The notes below the pieces were generated by a model. The model was not told where the DNA came from and ran no database searches. It saw nothing but the letters and a program-made list of their open reading frames with translations. From Brasilonema sennae CENA114 (GTDB lineage Bacteria > Cyanobacteriota > Cyanobacteriia > Cyanobacteriales > Nostocaceae), in assembly GCF_006968745.1 (NCBI RefSeq), contig NZ_CP030118.1:2988654-3052653 (forward strand): a stretch of DNA of 64,000 nt. Reading direction: 5' to 3'. Below are positions 43,130 to 51,941 of the stretch, one piece after another; the stretch's first letter is position 1; each line of letters begins with the position of its first letter. Position numbers and translations under genes: made by a program.

Positions 43130-45391
43130 TTACCAGTTCGTTCCATTAGCAATAATCCCAATCAGATTCAAGTTACTCAAGATTTCTGTAGCTTGAATGA
43201 GTTTGTTGCAGGTTACCTGCCCCATCCGCCCTACCATAACAATCTGATTGCAAAGAGATGCCAGGATTGTGGCATCAACTGTGCCGAGAATAGGAGAAGT
43301 ATCTATAAGCACGAGGTCATAAGTTTGCTCGAAAAATTCCAACAATTCTTTCATCCGTGCAGAACTTAATAGCTTAACTGTATCTTCAAGTGTCGGTCCA
43401 GCAGTCAAAACATCAATGGAGGGATGAATAGGCTGGATGTATTCCAAAACTTCGGAATTTCTTTCCTCAACTAACAACAAGGATAGACCCCAATCATTGG
43501 TTAATCCCAAAATTTTGTGCAGATTTGGCTGTCGCAGGTTGGCATCAATTAATAAAACCCGTTGATGCATACGGGCAGCACTGACTGCAAGTCCCAGCGC
43601 CAAAGTTGACTTGCCTTCTCCAGACATTGCTGAAGTAACCATCACAGATTTGTGGCGAACACAAGACTTTGATATGTGAATGTTTTGGTACGCCATATCC
43701 AGCGTTTCGTGGGAGGGTAACAAGCCGTAGACGTTGAAGTGCTTTTCGTCAGATATGGCTTGTGATGAGAAATGAGTTATGACTCGTCGCAAGGATCGGC
43801 GAAACGACCTCTTTTTTGTACTCAGCTGTGATAATTGTGGGACTGTCCCTAATAAACGAAGGTTTGTCAGCCTCTGTAACTCTTGTGGAGAAGAGATAAC
43901 ATCCTTGGATTCTGATATCAGGGCTGTGCCAATACCTAAAATCGGTGCTAAGAGCACTCCTGCAAGTAATATAGATAGCTTGTTGCTATCTAGATAGTTT
44001 TCTACTTGAGGTTGTTCCAAGACTTGGAAATCAGATCCTCCTTGAGCGATCATCAATCCTAGAGATTGTTGTGCTGCCGTGAGTTGCTCAAGTGTTTTGC
44101 GATTCGTTTCTACTTCTGGTAGCAGACGGTTGTACTGTGCTATTAAACTTGGGTATTTGCTTAGTTCAGCACGAATTTGCTCTTGTGAGTCAGCAAGACT
44201 CTTTTCATTGGCACGCAGCCCTAAGATTGCTGTCTGTACCTGAGTCAAGTCTTGCATCAGCTTCAAGTCAGCTTCTCCTACTTGCCTTGTAGTCTGTTGT
44301 AGTTCTTGCGTACCAGACGATATTTCTGTATCCAACGGCTTTTTTTGAAATAAAGTATCTGATATCGCTTGCATATCTTTGTCTCCCAGCGTTCGTCGAA
44401 TCTCTTCTTGCAAAAGCGCGGCTAGAGTTCGTCGCTGCTGTATCAGTTTTTGGACTTCTGGATAGTTATCTGTATAACGTAACCGTTCTTGAGCTAAAGC
44501 TAAATCAGTCTTTTGAATCTCATTAAGTAGTGTTTGATAACGGGTTGACTGACTCAGACGAAAGGAGACAATAGCATTTTTAGGTAAGGACGACAATTGT
44601 TTTTTTAAGTTGTCGTAACGAGCTTGTAAGTCTTTAAGGTGTGCACGGGTGGTTCTTAGCTGTTTTGTGATGTCAGCAAGAGATTCAAGAAGAATTTTGC
44701 CTTGTAGCTGCGGATCGAGTAAATGATTTTTTTTGCGAAACTGTTCCAAATTTTTATCCGCTTGAATCATTTTATTTTTGACTTCGGACAATCTTTTTTT
44801 GAGAAAAGTAAGCCCTTTGGAAAGACTCTGTTTTCGTTGCTCTATGTTATCTTCCTGATATACCTTTTGTAGAGATTTCAGAACCTTTTCTGCTCTGACT
44901 GGATCGTTGTCTTTGAAAGAAACTTCAAAGACTTGATTCATCACTTTGTTGTCCCCTGTCTGTGCCTGTAATGGCGTAACCACTAAAGCTGCTTGTTGAC
45001 CTTTATTACCTTTTATATGTTCAACTGTCAAATCTGGATACTCAAAACGAAGCAAATTAACTGCTTTTTGAATCAAGTTGGAACTCAGCATAAGCTTTTG
45101 CTGAGTCATGTCGTTAATAATGTCAAGATTAGTATTAGTAAAATTGCTTTCTGCTCCCTGTTGGGTATGACTTGAGCGTACCCCTTCATTTAGCTTAGAA
45201 TTTACTAGTATTTGTATAGTACTTTGATATGTCGGTTTTGCACTTAAAGCCAGAACGCTTGCAACCGACATGACTACGCCAGAAACACCTAAGATTTGCA
45301 AGCGTCGGCGAAACAGAATTGTAGAGAGTTTTCTGCCTTTAACTTTGCTTTGTGGAGAAGTAATAATTATTTTTCTGTGTTCCAGACTCAT
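43130..45391 (-). CDS. Wzc-like polysaccharide co-polymerase/tyrosine-kinase-type ATPase
   Basis: 753 aa from an ATG at 45391 (MSLEHRK); a TTG five codons earlier is less likely. An N-terminal Wzz domain (TM about 30-50 and another at about 470-490, LLAGVLLAPILGIGTALIS) flanks a long coiled-coil periplasmic segment. The cytosolic ATPase domain (from about 570) has Walker A MSGEGKST, Walker A' VLLIDANLRQPNLH and Walker B YDLVLIDTSP, the BY-kinase arrangement. No C-terminal tyrosine cluster is visible; the protein ends IANGTNW. Such proteins set chain length and export of exopolysaccharide. It stands alone here; no wza or glycosyltransferase is adjacent. Confidence 0.88.
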   Translation of the reverse strand: MSLEHRKIIITSPQSKVKGRKLSTILFRRRLQILGVSGVVMSVASVLALSAKPTYQSTIQILVNSKLNEGVRSSHTQQGAESNFTNTNLDIINDMTQQKLMLSSNLIQKAVNLLRFEYPDLTVEHIKGNKGQQAALVVTPLQAQTGDNKVMNQVFEVSFKDNDPVRAEKVLKSLQKVYQEDNIEQRKQSLSKGLTFLKKRLSEVKNKMIQADKNLEQFRKKNHLLDPQLQGKILLESLADITKQLRTTRAHLKDLQARYDNLKKQLSSLPKNAIVSFRLSQSTRYQTLLNEIQKTDLALAQERLRYTDNYPEVQKLIQQRRTLAALLQEEIRRTLGDKDMQAISDTLFQKKPLDTEISSGTQELQQTTRQVGEADLKLMQDLTQVQTAILGLRANEKSLADSQEQIRAELSKYPSLIAQYNRLLPEVETNRKTLEQLTAAQQSLGLMIAQGGSDFQVLEQPQVENYLDSNKLSILLAGVLLAPILGIGTALISESKDVISSPQELQRLTNLRLLGTVPQLSQLSTKKRSFRRSLRRVITHFSSQAISDEKHFNVYGLLPSHETLDMAYQNIHISKSCVRHKSVMVTSAMSGEGKSTLALGLAVSAARMHQRVLLIDANLRQPNLHKILGLTNDWGLSLLLVEERNSEVLEYIQPIHPSIDVLTAGPTLEDTVKLLSSARMKELLEFFEQTYDLVLIDTSPILGTVDATILASLCNQIVMVGRMGQVTCNKLIQATEILSNLNLIGIIANGTNW

Positions 45392-46271
45392 GTCAGCTAC
45401 AATCAAAGTCCTCTGAATTATATCGAATTACTTTTTCTACAAGATTGTGAGAAAATTTTGACAGTTTATACAAGTACACTCAAAAAAAAGAATTCGGAAT
45501 ATCTCTTACCCAGACGCTGTGCAAACGGATTTTGAAATTCAGGTACAAGATGTCACCTCTGCTGAAATATTTTCATTTTCATTTCAACCTAAGTGAAGAA
45601 TATTGAAATAGTCAACTGTCTCTGTCTATCTTTACCGTCTCGTTACGATTCCAGATTTTTTATCTTGTGATTTTTGATAAACTGTTTATACCATCAGTTG
45701 ACTCTTCTTATCTTTGTGATTAATTTGACTAGTATTGCTCCAATCAACTTACTAGTTTTTGTTATTGATATAATCATAAGAGTATTGAAAAATACTTAAA
45801 AAGAGACTGAGCATTTATATGCTGATGTTATCCGATTAACTCTAAATCCTCGTTAGAACAAGCTAATCAAAGTAAAAAATGAATATTTTGGAGTTGAGAA
45901 TAAGACCACTGCTTCAATAAGAACAAGCATTTTTTTCATCCGTTTGTTTGATGACTAGTTTAGTAAAAATAACAATTGTATACAGTATGTTGACTAGTCA
46001 TAGGGAAAATAGTACTTTTTGAAGTTTATAGATATGTGTTTTCATTTACTTCCAAACTAATAAAACACCGAAATTTTTTTGAATTCTTGAACTATAAAAA
46101 TTAAATATTTTATGAAGATGGGCGCAAATGAGTAGAAAAGAAAAAGATTGCTTGATATCAAGCCTATTAAAAGCTCTAGCAGCACAAGGCGGAATTCAAT
46201 CCGGGATTGCGTCCCGCCGCGCTAACAAAATTCGCTGCATGCGGCACGCTGCTAACACATTCAAAACGAAT

Positions 46272-46308
46272 ACAGCGTAAGCGTTTTATTGATTTGGAAT
46301 GGGTGCTT
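46272..46308. repeat. Inverted-repeat arm flanking rnz, left
   Basis: CAGCGTAAGCGTTTTATT then GATTTGGAATGGGTG is the near-complement of 47602-47638 (CACCCATTCCAAAT then AAACGCTTACGCCG), about 36 bp with 4-5 differences. The pair brackets rnz. Confidence 0.6.
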
Positions 46309-46311
46309 TAT

Positions 46312-46346
46312 CAGTTACCAGTTACCAGTTACCAGTTACCAGTTAA
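46312..46346. repeat. CAGTTAC heptamer tandem repeat, 5 units
   Basis: Five perfect or near-perfect 7-bp units in a row in the spacer downstream of rnz. Confidence 0.85.
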
Positions 46347-46566
46347 GTAGCTCAACATAATTAAATGTAAAATGTCATTGCGAATGGAACGAAGTGAAAC
46401 GCAAGCGCAAAGCGCACGCTAAGATCGAAAGCACAGCGTGTCCCTTTGGGACTCAGCAATCGCAGTATTTCTATTTTAAGTTTTTTTAGGTTGACCTACT
46501 TACCAGTTATCACTGTTCATGGTTCATTGTTTACTGTTAACTGTTCATTGTTCACTGTTCACTGAT

Positions 46567-47532
46567 TTAAGCCATAGCCTCCGCCTTTTTTAATTCTTTA
46601 TCCCGCCGTCTAGGTACTTCATAAGTCATAAAATCATATGCCATATTAGTATTGGGAAAAATAGCACGAGCTTCCTCAAGTAAATCTTTTAACTCTATTT
46701 CATTTCCGGGGGCATACCGAGGACTAAAATGTGTCATGATGAGTCGATTTACCCCAGCAGCTAAAGCAGTTTGTGCTGCCATTGTGGTTGTGGAATGTAA
46801 CCGTTGAAAAGCCATTTCTGCATCTTGATGGGCGAATGTCGCCTCATGAATTAACACATCTGCATCCTGTGCCAATTCGACTGCACCGTCACAATAAAGT
46901 GTATCTGTACAATAGGCAATTTTGCGTCCAATTTCTGTCGGTCCACACAGTTCTTTACCGTCAATCACCCGTCCATCTGCAAGGGTTACGACTTCACCAC
47001 GTTTGAGTTGACCGTAAATGCGACCGGGTGGAATTTCCAATGTTTTGGCTTTCTCTACATCAAAACGTCCTGGTCGGTCTTTCTCTAAAACACGGTAGCC
47101 AAAACTAGTAACGCGATGATGCAAAAAACCACAGCTTACAATGAATTCATCATCTTCGTAAATCACGCCTGGACGTACGGCATGAACTTTGACCGGATAA
47201 GAAAAGTGGGTGTGGGAGTAGCGCGAGGCGGCTTGTAGGTAGTCATTTAATCCGGGTGGGCCATAGATATCAACGCGTTGTACATTTCCTGCTAAGCCAC
47301 AACTGGCGAGAAGACCCATTAAGCCAAAAATATGATCGCCGTGCATATGGGTGATAAAAATTCGGGAGAGTTGGCTGACTCTAAGATCACTCCGCAAAAT
47401 TTGATGCTGAGTTCCTTCACCACAGTCGAATAACCACATCTGAGCACGTTGTGGTAACCTCAGGGCGACACTGGAAACATTGCGCGATCGCGTAGGTACA
47501 CCGGAACTCGTCCCTAGAAATGTTATCTCCAC
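46567..47532 (-). CDS. rnz: Ribonuclease Z
   Basis: 321 aa from a GTG at 47532 ([20 protein letters not shown]), the family start; a longer open frame to 47610 adds sequence that comes from a repeat. Metal ligands are in [10 protein letters not shown] and in later CGFLHH, CTDT and LIHEATF/THFSPRY segments. RNase Z cuts 3' trailers from tRNA precursors in the cytoplasm. Length and end (EVPRR plus a charged tail) match cyanobacterial homologues. The last codons and flanks lie among heptamer and inverted repeats, yet the gene body is undisturbed. Confidence 0.93.
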   Translation of the reverse strand: MEITFLGTSSGVPTRSRNVSSVALRLPQRAQMWLFDCGEGTQHQILRSDLRVSQLSRIFITHMHGDHIFGLMGLLASCGLAGNVQRVDIYGPPGLNDYLQAASRYSHTHFSYPVKVHAVRPGVIYEDDEFIVSCGFLHHRVTSFGYRVLEKDRPGRFDVEKAKTLEIPPGRIYGQLKRGEVVTLADGRVIDGKELCGPTEIGRKIAYCTDTLYCDGAVELAQDADVLIHEATFAHQDAEMAFQRLHSTTTMAAQTALAAGVNRLIMTHFSPRYAPGNEIELKDLLEEARAIFPNTNMAYDFMTYEVPRRRDKELKKAEAMA

Positions 47533-47578
47533 AGCCTTCTTTTGCCTTCCTCTTACTGCATTTGGCACTCTCTTTTCT

Positions 47579-47604
47579 ATAGTACAGCGCGGCGTAAATA
47601 AACC
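47579..47604. repeat. IS630-end-like sequence and inverted-repeat arm, right
   Basis: TAGTACAGCGCGGCGTAAAT and the following AAACCA match the terminus of the IS630-type element at 13782-13809 (reverse orientation) with one difference. It is followed at 47602-47638 by the arm complementary to 46272-46308. It may be a solo IS end or MITE derived from that element. Confidence 0.6.
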
Positions 47605-47768
47605 ACCCATTCCAAATAAACGAAACGCTTACGCCGTATGAATTTTGCGAAAAGTTTTGCGCCGGGAAACCCCTTCGGGTTCGCCAGTCGCCTGGCTGTC
47701 GGGAAACCCTCCCGCAGCGCTGGACTCACCGGACGCGCAAACTTTTCAAGACGAACTTTGAATTTTGA

Positions 47769-48257
47769 ATGAGCGAATTCCGCGAAGCGGTAATAGTGGC
47801 ATGGAAAATGCAAAAAACCTTACCCTGCCTCCAGCTTCCCTCACGCGCTTGCGCTACAACGGGGCGGCACGTTATGTTCCCCCGCTTGGTTGACGACCAA
47901 GCAACAGCAGAGTTGATGAAACGGTTTTATCGGGGGATGTTGCAGGAAAAGTTAACACCTGCGGCAGCTTTAAGACAAGCACAGGTGGAGATGTCGCAGA
48001 TACCGCAGTGGAGTTCTCCTTATTATTGGGCGGCTTTTGTGCTTCAGGGTGACTGGGGTTTTGCAAGCTGGCGATCGCTCACTTTGTGTAGTTTTTACAA
48101 GAATAGCGATCGCTTGTGTAGTTTTTACAAGAATAGCGATCACTTTATCATTGATCGCTCACTTTGTGTAGTCTTTACAAGAGTAGCCATCGCTTTTTTG
48201 ACGCCAGCCAAGATAATTCGCAAAGAGTGCCTTTGGGAAAAACAGGCGATCGTGTAA
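47769..48257 (+). pseudogene. CHAT protease C-terminal fragment
   Basis: A frame of 162 codons in which only the middle is familiar: VDDQATAELMKRFYRGML, then TPAAALRQAQVEM and SSPYYWAAFVLQGDWG, the C-terminal end of CHAT (caspase-like) domains. The catalytic His and Cys, which would lie upstream, are absent, and after LQGDW the frame reads through three copies of a small tandem repeat. The first 38 codons derive from intergenic repeats. I take it as a remnant of a CHAT-TPR gene; it faces the CHASE2 kinase gene and overlaps its end. Confidence 0.65.
48084..48190. repeat. TTGTGTAGTTTTTACAAG tandem repeat, three copies
   Basis: Copies of about 27 bp at 48084-48110, 48114-48140 and 48164-48190 share TTGTGTAGT(T/C)TTTACAAGA and a GAT/CAT end, joined by GATCGC-type sequences. 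The third copy supplies the stop of the CHASE2 kinase gene (48175-48177). Confidence 0.75.
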
Positions 48258-50070
48258 ATTTGCCTTTGAGTTGTTGAGCAATATACTTAAACTGCCGCGT
48301 TCCTTGACCTTCTTCGTATGATTTCATACTTAGTCCGTTATCTTTAATCCTCAGGGTGTACCAGCCATTGTCATTTTCGTAAATCACCTCTAGACGGGTT
48401 AGTCCTAGGGCGTGTTTGCCGACATTGCACAAAGCTTCTTCCAGAAATCGGCACACACCTTGCTTTTGTTCGACACTCAAATGTCTATCTTCTATTGGCT
48501 CAAAGGTACGGACTTTGAACTTGAGAGTTTTAAAACAGGGAAAGTCTCGCTCTAAGGTATAGTTGTAAACTTGATAGAGAATGTCGTGAAGAGGGTTTTG
48601 TAAATTGAGTTCTATACCACTGCCAATATAAAGACTATTCTCTTGATTTCGCGGTTCTCGTTGCAAAAACTCATAGATGCCCCGTAGCTCATAGTTTAAT
48701 TTCTCCAAATCTTTTTCAAGTTCGTAAAGTAATTCGTCTGGTGGCAAATCTTTCCCGTCTCTGACACGTCTCAAAGCTTTAGCCAGAGTTTGTAATGGTC
48801 CATTATGAATTGTTTCAAATGTGCGTTCAATTATTATTTGACGAGCATTAATTTTAGCTTGAAAAGTTTGGTTATATTGAAACAAAGCGGTGAGTGTTAC
48901 ACCATTTAAAGTCAACACTAGCATTGCTGGTATCACTGGAACCCAGCAACCCCAAATGAGTAGCAGCAAATAACTACTTCCTATAAGGTTAATGCTAGCA
49001 ATACTAACAGCCAAAAGATTTATTAACGGATATTTAGTGAGTCTGGCGAAATAAATTCCTACTAAACCCCAACCTACAATCCAAATATATTCCCACTCTT
49101 TTGTCCATGCATTTATGAGTGGTCGTCCGTCAAGTACTGCACTGATAATCTGGGAAGTTTCATGAGCTTGAATTTCTACTCCATAAACTCGTCCTGGTGG
49201 GGTTTTGGTAGATGCAATTGTGGAAGTTGAGATCAGGTCTTTTACGCTAGAAGCAGTCATGCCAATAATGACAATGCGATCGCGTATCCACTCTGGCTTA
49301 AAGTTTCCCGTTTTGATATCATTCAGACTAACTGTTCTAAATCGCTCTCGACCGTTCTTAAAATTCAGTAAAACTTGAACCCCACCTGCATCTGCTTTGA
49401 CATATCCCCCAGAGTTGGGTAAAAAGCGGGGTAACTCAGTGTTAGCAAATCTCATAGTATCGCGATCGCGTAAGCCATTCTCCAGGGCGATACCTTCATG
49501 GGTTAAATAAGTTTCTGATAAACGTAAAGACAAAGAAAATTTGTATCCTTTAGGCGTTGGCGTTGCCAGCAGGCTACGTCTGAGTTTACCGTCTGTATCC
49601 GTCATTTGATCCGCAAAACCAATTTGTTCAGAAGACAAATAGGGTGTTGGCTCGACTTTATCTGGTAAAACTTTTTCAATAGCAATCAAATTTCTCATGT
49701 CTTTGAATGCAGCAATCATCTCAGGGTTACCTGGAGGAACTGGCAAGTTTCTATACATATCAAGACCGATGACTCTGGGCTTGTACGTCTGCAACTTTAC
49801 CAGTAGCGCTGCCAAGTCCCTATCTGGTACGGGATATTTTTTTATACTGCGGATATCATCTTCATTAATTCCCACAATCAGAATTCGTTCATCAATAGGT
49901 TCTGATGGACGCAGACGTAGAAAAGTATCAAAAGCTAGCCATTCCAAAGCTTGTAATGAACCAGTCAGACGGGCTATGATCACAAGCCCAATGATTAGAA
50001 TTCCTGTTGATGCACCTAAGCGCCAAACAAAAATTTCCTCTTTAACTTTTTTCCACATGCTGGGATACAT
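48175..50070 (-). CDS. CHASE2-domain sensor histidine kinase
   Basis: A 631-aa membrane protein. An N-terminal TM (about 20-38) leads to a CHASE2 sensor domain (about 45-310; AFDTFLRLRPSEPIDERILIVGINEDDI, GLDMYRNLPVPPG, DRIVIIGMTASSVKD), then three TM helices (about 325-405). The kinase part has a DHp-like FETIHNGPLQTLAKALRRVRD with the likely phosphoacceptor His, and an ATP-binding domain with N-box FLEEALCNVGKHA and G-box IKDNGLSM. CHASE2 domains face the periplasm and sense unknown signals. The response regulator gene lies 123 bp upstream on the same strand, so they form a two-component pair. The last 8 residues come from a small tandem repeat. Confidence 0.87.
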   Translation of the reverse strand: MYPSMWKKVKEEIFVWRLGASTGILIIGLVIIARLTGSLQALEWLAFDTFLRLRPSEPIDERILIVGINEDDIRSIKKYPVPDRDLAALLVKLQTYKPRVIGLDMYRNLPVPPGNPEMIAAFKDMRNLIAIEKVLPDKVEPTPYLSSEQIGFADQMTDTDGKLRRSLLATPTPKGYKFSLSLRLSETYLTHEGIALENGLRDRDTMRFANTELPRFLPNSGGYVKADAGGVQVLLNFKNGRERFRTVSLNDIKTGNFKPEWIRDRIVIIGMTASSVKDLISTSTIASTKTPPGRVYGVEIQAHETSQIISAVLDGRPLINAWTKEWEYIWIVGWGLVGIYFARLTKYPLINLLAVSIASINLIGSSYLLLLIWGCWVPVIPAMLVLTLNGVTLTALFQYNQTFQAKINARQIIIERTFETIHNGPLQTLAKALRRVRDGKDLPPDELLYELEKDLEKLNYELRGIYEFLQREPRNQENSLYIGSGIELNLQNPLHDILYQVYNYTLERDFPCFKTLKFKVRTFEPIEDRHLSVEQKQGVCRFLEEALCNVGKHALGLTRLEVIYENDNGWYTLRIKDNGLSMKSYEEGQGTRQFKYIAQQLKGKFTRSPVFPKGTLCELSWLASKKRWLLL

Positions 50071-50193
50071 GAGCTTATTAAATTAATAATTCGTAATGGT
50101 TAACAGGGGAAACCTTGTTAACCATTACTGAGTATTAATTTCAATTCCGGAACTCATTAATATCTTTTTTAAAGAATAAATATAGATAAGTTA

Positions 50194-50874
50194 TCAATCA
50201 ATGAATCCTTCTTCTCTGGCTCGCATTTCAGTCTGAATTCGGATATTTTTTCCTTCTTCAGGATAAACGCCTAAAGCGTCTTGCAGTTTACTCCAGTAGT
50301 GACGTACCATCCGTTCTGAAACACACAGGCGTTCAGCGATCGCCTTATCTTGTAATCCTTCTTCAAATGCTAACCTCAGCACTTGCAGCCACTCTCGTTT
50401 AACTTCTAGTCCTACGAATGTTCCTTTAATATCTTTGGTATGAGTTAATCCCTGTAATGCCCAATCAACTCTAGTCAACATTTCCTTGCTAGAAAGACTT
50501 TTATCAGCAATTGTAAAGCCTCCTTTATGAGCATCAATTTCAGGTCTTATCCGCACGAGGGTTTTGACGTGAGCGCTTTGAACAACCAGATTCAGGGTAG
50601 GATAGTTTGTCATCAAATTTCTTAACAGTTGAAGACCTGTATCAGGTCGTGCTATCATCCCTAGGCTTTCTGGAATAGAAAGATCCATGACAACAAGATC
50701 AGGCTGCAAGCTATTCACTACATTTAGAACAGTTTCAGCAGTTTGAGCAGTGATAATTTCAGCATCTGGGTACTTAGTGTTAAGTACCCAGATTGTTCCC
50801 CCCAAAACAGATTCATGGTCATCAACCACAAGAATTTTTAATAATGCTTGCTCTATTAAAGCTTGAGTCATCAT
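50194..50874 (-). CDS. NarL/LuxR-type response regulator
   Basis: A 226-aa regulator. Start at 50874 (MMTQALIEQ) is chosen because GAGG lies 6 bases upstream. The receiver has the acidic pair in ILVVDDHESV, the phospho-accepting Asp in DLVVMDLSIPES and Lys in TIADKSLSS, and the C-terminal HTH is EGLQDKAIAERLCVSERMVRHYWSKLQDALGV. It is the likely partner of the CHASE2 kinase downstream. A MITE-like element (50889-51003) separates it from the membrane protein gene upstream. Being on the same strand as the peptide-export genes it may control them, but this is inference. Confidence 0.88.
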   Translation of the reverse strand: MMTQALIEQALLKILVVDDHESVLGGTIWVLNTKYPDAEIITAQTAETVLNVVNSLQPDLVVMDLSIPESLGMIARPDTGLQLLRNLMTNYPTLNLVVQSAHVKTLVRIRPEIDAHKGGFTIADKSLSSKEMLTRVDWALQGLTHTKDIKGTFVGLEVKREWLQVLRLAFEEGLQDKAIAERLCVSERMVRHYWSKLQDALGVYPEEGKNIRIQTEMRAREEGFID

Positions 50875-50888
50875 CAACATCCTCACAA

Positions 50889-51003
50889 TATAGTAGGGAG
50901 TAGGGAGCACCCGAGCGCTTAACGCTTAACAGACGTGTGAAAGTCTGGTGATTTCCGTATTTTCTCGTTAGTTTATGTCCTAATCTACGTGGCAACTGCT
51001 ATA
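50889..51003. repeat. MITE-like element, copy B (TATAG...CTGCTATA)
   Basis: Lies between the response regulator and the membrane protein gene, ends TATAGTAG and CTGCTATA. The right half matches copies at 17676-17766 and 58090-58201 (GTTTATGTCCTAATCTAC, then GGCAACTGC). Confidence 0.6.
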
Positions 51004-51004
51004 A

Positions 51005-51727
51005 CTATAAAACTGGTACTGACCAGCAGAAGTACCAAGCAACGCTGTTACTATTACTTTGACGAAAAGTTTTTCCTGATGTTAAGAATCGAAAAGTTTC
51101 ACAAAGATAACTTAATTCTGGTAGATTAGAAGAAAAGGTAAGTGCAGATACATCTGGATAAGTAATTTTAACCATAAGTTGACCAAGATTTTCCACTTGT
51201 TTCAAGCTAATATAAATAGATAACTCAGTCAGAACTTCTGGCAGAGTTATTTCTAGTAACTCTTCTAAGGTTCTTAAAACTATCAGACTGGTTTCGGCTG
51301 ACTCATGTCGCCAACTCTTAGGCATCTCTATATCAAAATAGAGGTGAGGATGGGAGTGTACCCACGGTTCAATTGTGGACTCAATCGCCAATGGCAAGCT
51401 ATCTTGAAGGTATGCCGGGAACAAGCGATCGCTCAATTGTGCTAAGGAGAGATGAAAACTATTAGTCTTAGTTAAGCATTCTTGAGTTTGGGAGAATGAT
51501 AACCCCTGATTTTCTACTGGTAAAAGTTCTAGGCTGCGGCGTATAGTGAAAAATTCTTGTAGTAAATTGTCCCGAATAATCTCTGCTTCTAGAAAAAGTT
51601 TCAGAGACTGCCTACAAGACCACCACTGCAAGGCATGTTGAGTTCTATAATAAGACCTGACAAACCAAATGAAAATCATGATGCAGACAACGACAAGTAT
51701 AATTTGCATACATAGTAAGCAGACCAC
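51005..51727 (-). CDS. Membrane-anchored protein of peptide-export locus, 240 aa
   Basis: One N-terminal TM helix (residues about 5-24, CMQIILVVVCIMIFIWFV) and a cytosolic part. The segment AEIIRDNLLQEFFTIRRSLELL resembles the coiled dimer helix of histidine kinases but lacks a His at the expected place, and the rest (ETSLIVLRTLEELLEITLPEVLTELSIYISLKQ, GQLMVKITYP) has the order of an ATPase domain without its Asp-x-Gly box. I read it as a degenerate kinase-like protein, with no enzyme call. It lies 215 bp downstream of the HlyD gene on the same strand. Confidence 0.55.
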   Translation of the reverse strand: MVCLLCMQIILVVVCIMIFIWFVRSYYRTQHALQWWSCRQSLKLFLEAEIIRDNLLQEFFTIRRSLELLPVENQGLSFSQTQECLTKTNSFHLSLAQLSDRLFPAYLQDSLPLAIESTIEPWVHSHPHLYFDIEMPKSWRHESAETSLIVLRTLEELLEITLPEVLTELSIYISLKQVENLGQLMVKITYPDVSALTFSSNLPELSYLCETFRFLTSGKTFRQSNSNSVAWYFCWSVPVL

Positions 51728-51941
51728 GGGTGACCACTGTAATTATTGATTGTCCTAGTTTAAGACACAAAACCTAGATAAGACATTGTATATTTATGCC
51801 TACTTAATTGTTTAAAGATACCATTTTTATTTCCGAAAAATTCATCAAAGAAATACGTCTGTTGTAAATACACTTGACTTAACCAGAAAAAGAAAGTCAG
51901 AAAAAGTACTTTTTCTGACTTCACCTTACCTACTGAGCATC

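Larger units (their letters stand above)
45392..46566. other. 1.2-kb non-coding region with repeats
   Basis: AT-rich first 750 bp without a gene-like frame, probably the wzc promoter region. From about 46180 it becomes repeat-rich: an inverted-repeat arm (46272-46308), CAGTTAC heptamers (46312-46346), a GTCATTGCGAATGG stretch also found in the element at 42955-43109, and ACTGTTC-type heptamers (46525-46564). Confidence 0.5.

Noticed and set aside
47577..47813. Minus-strand 78-codon frame upstream of rnz
   Set aside because: Consists of repeat sequence (IS-end-like and GGGAAACCC blocks) and lacks codon character.
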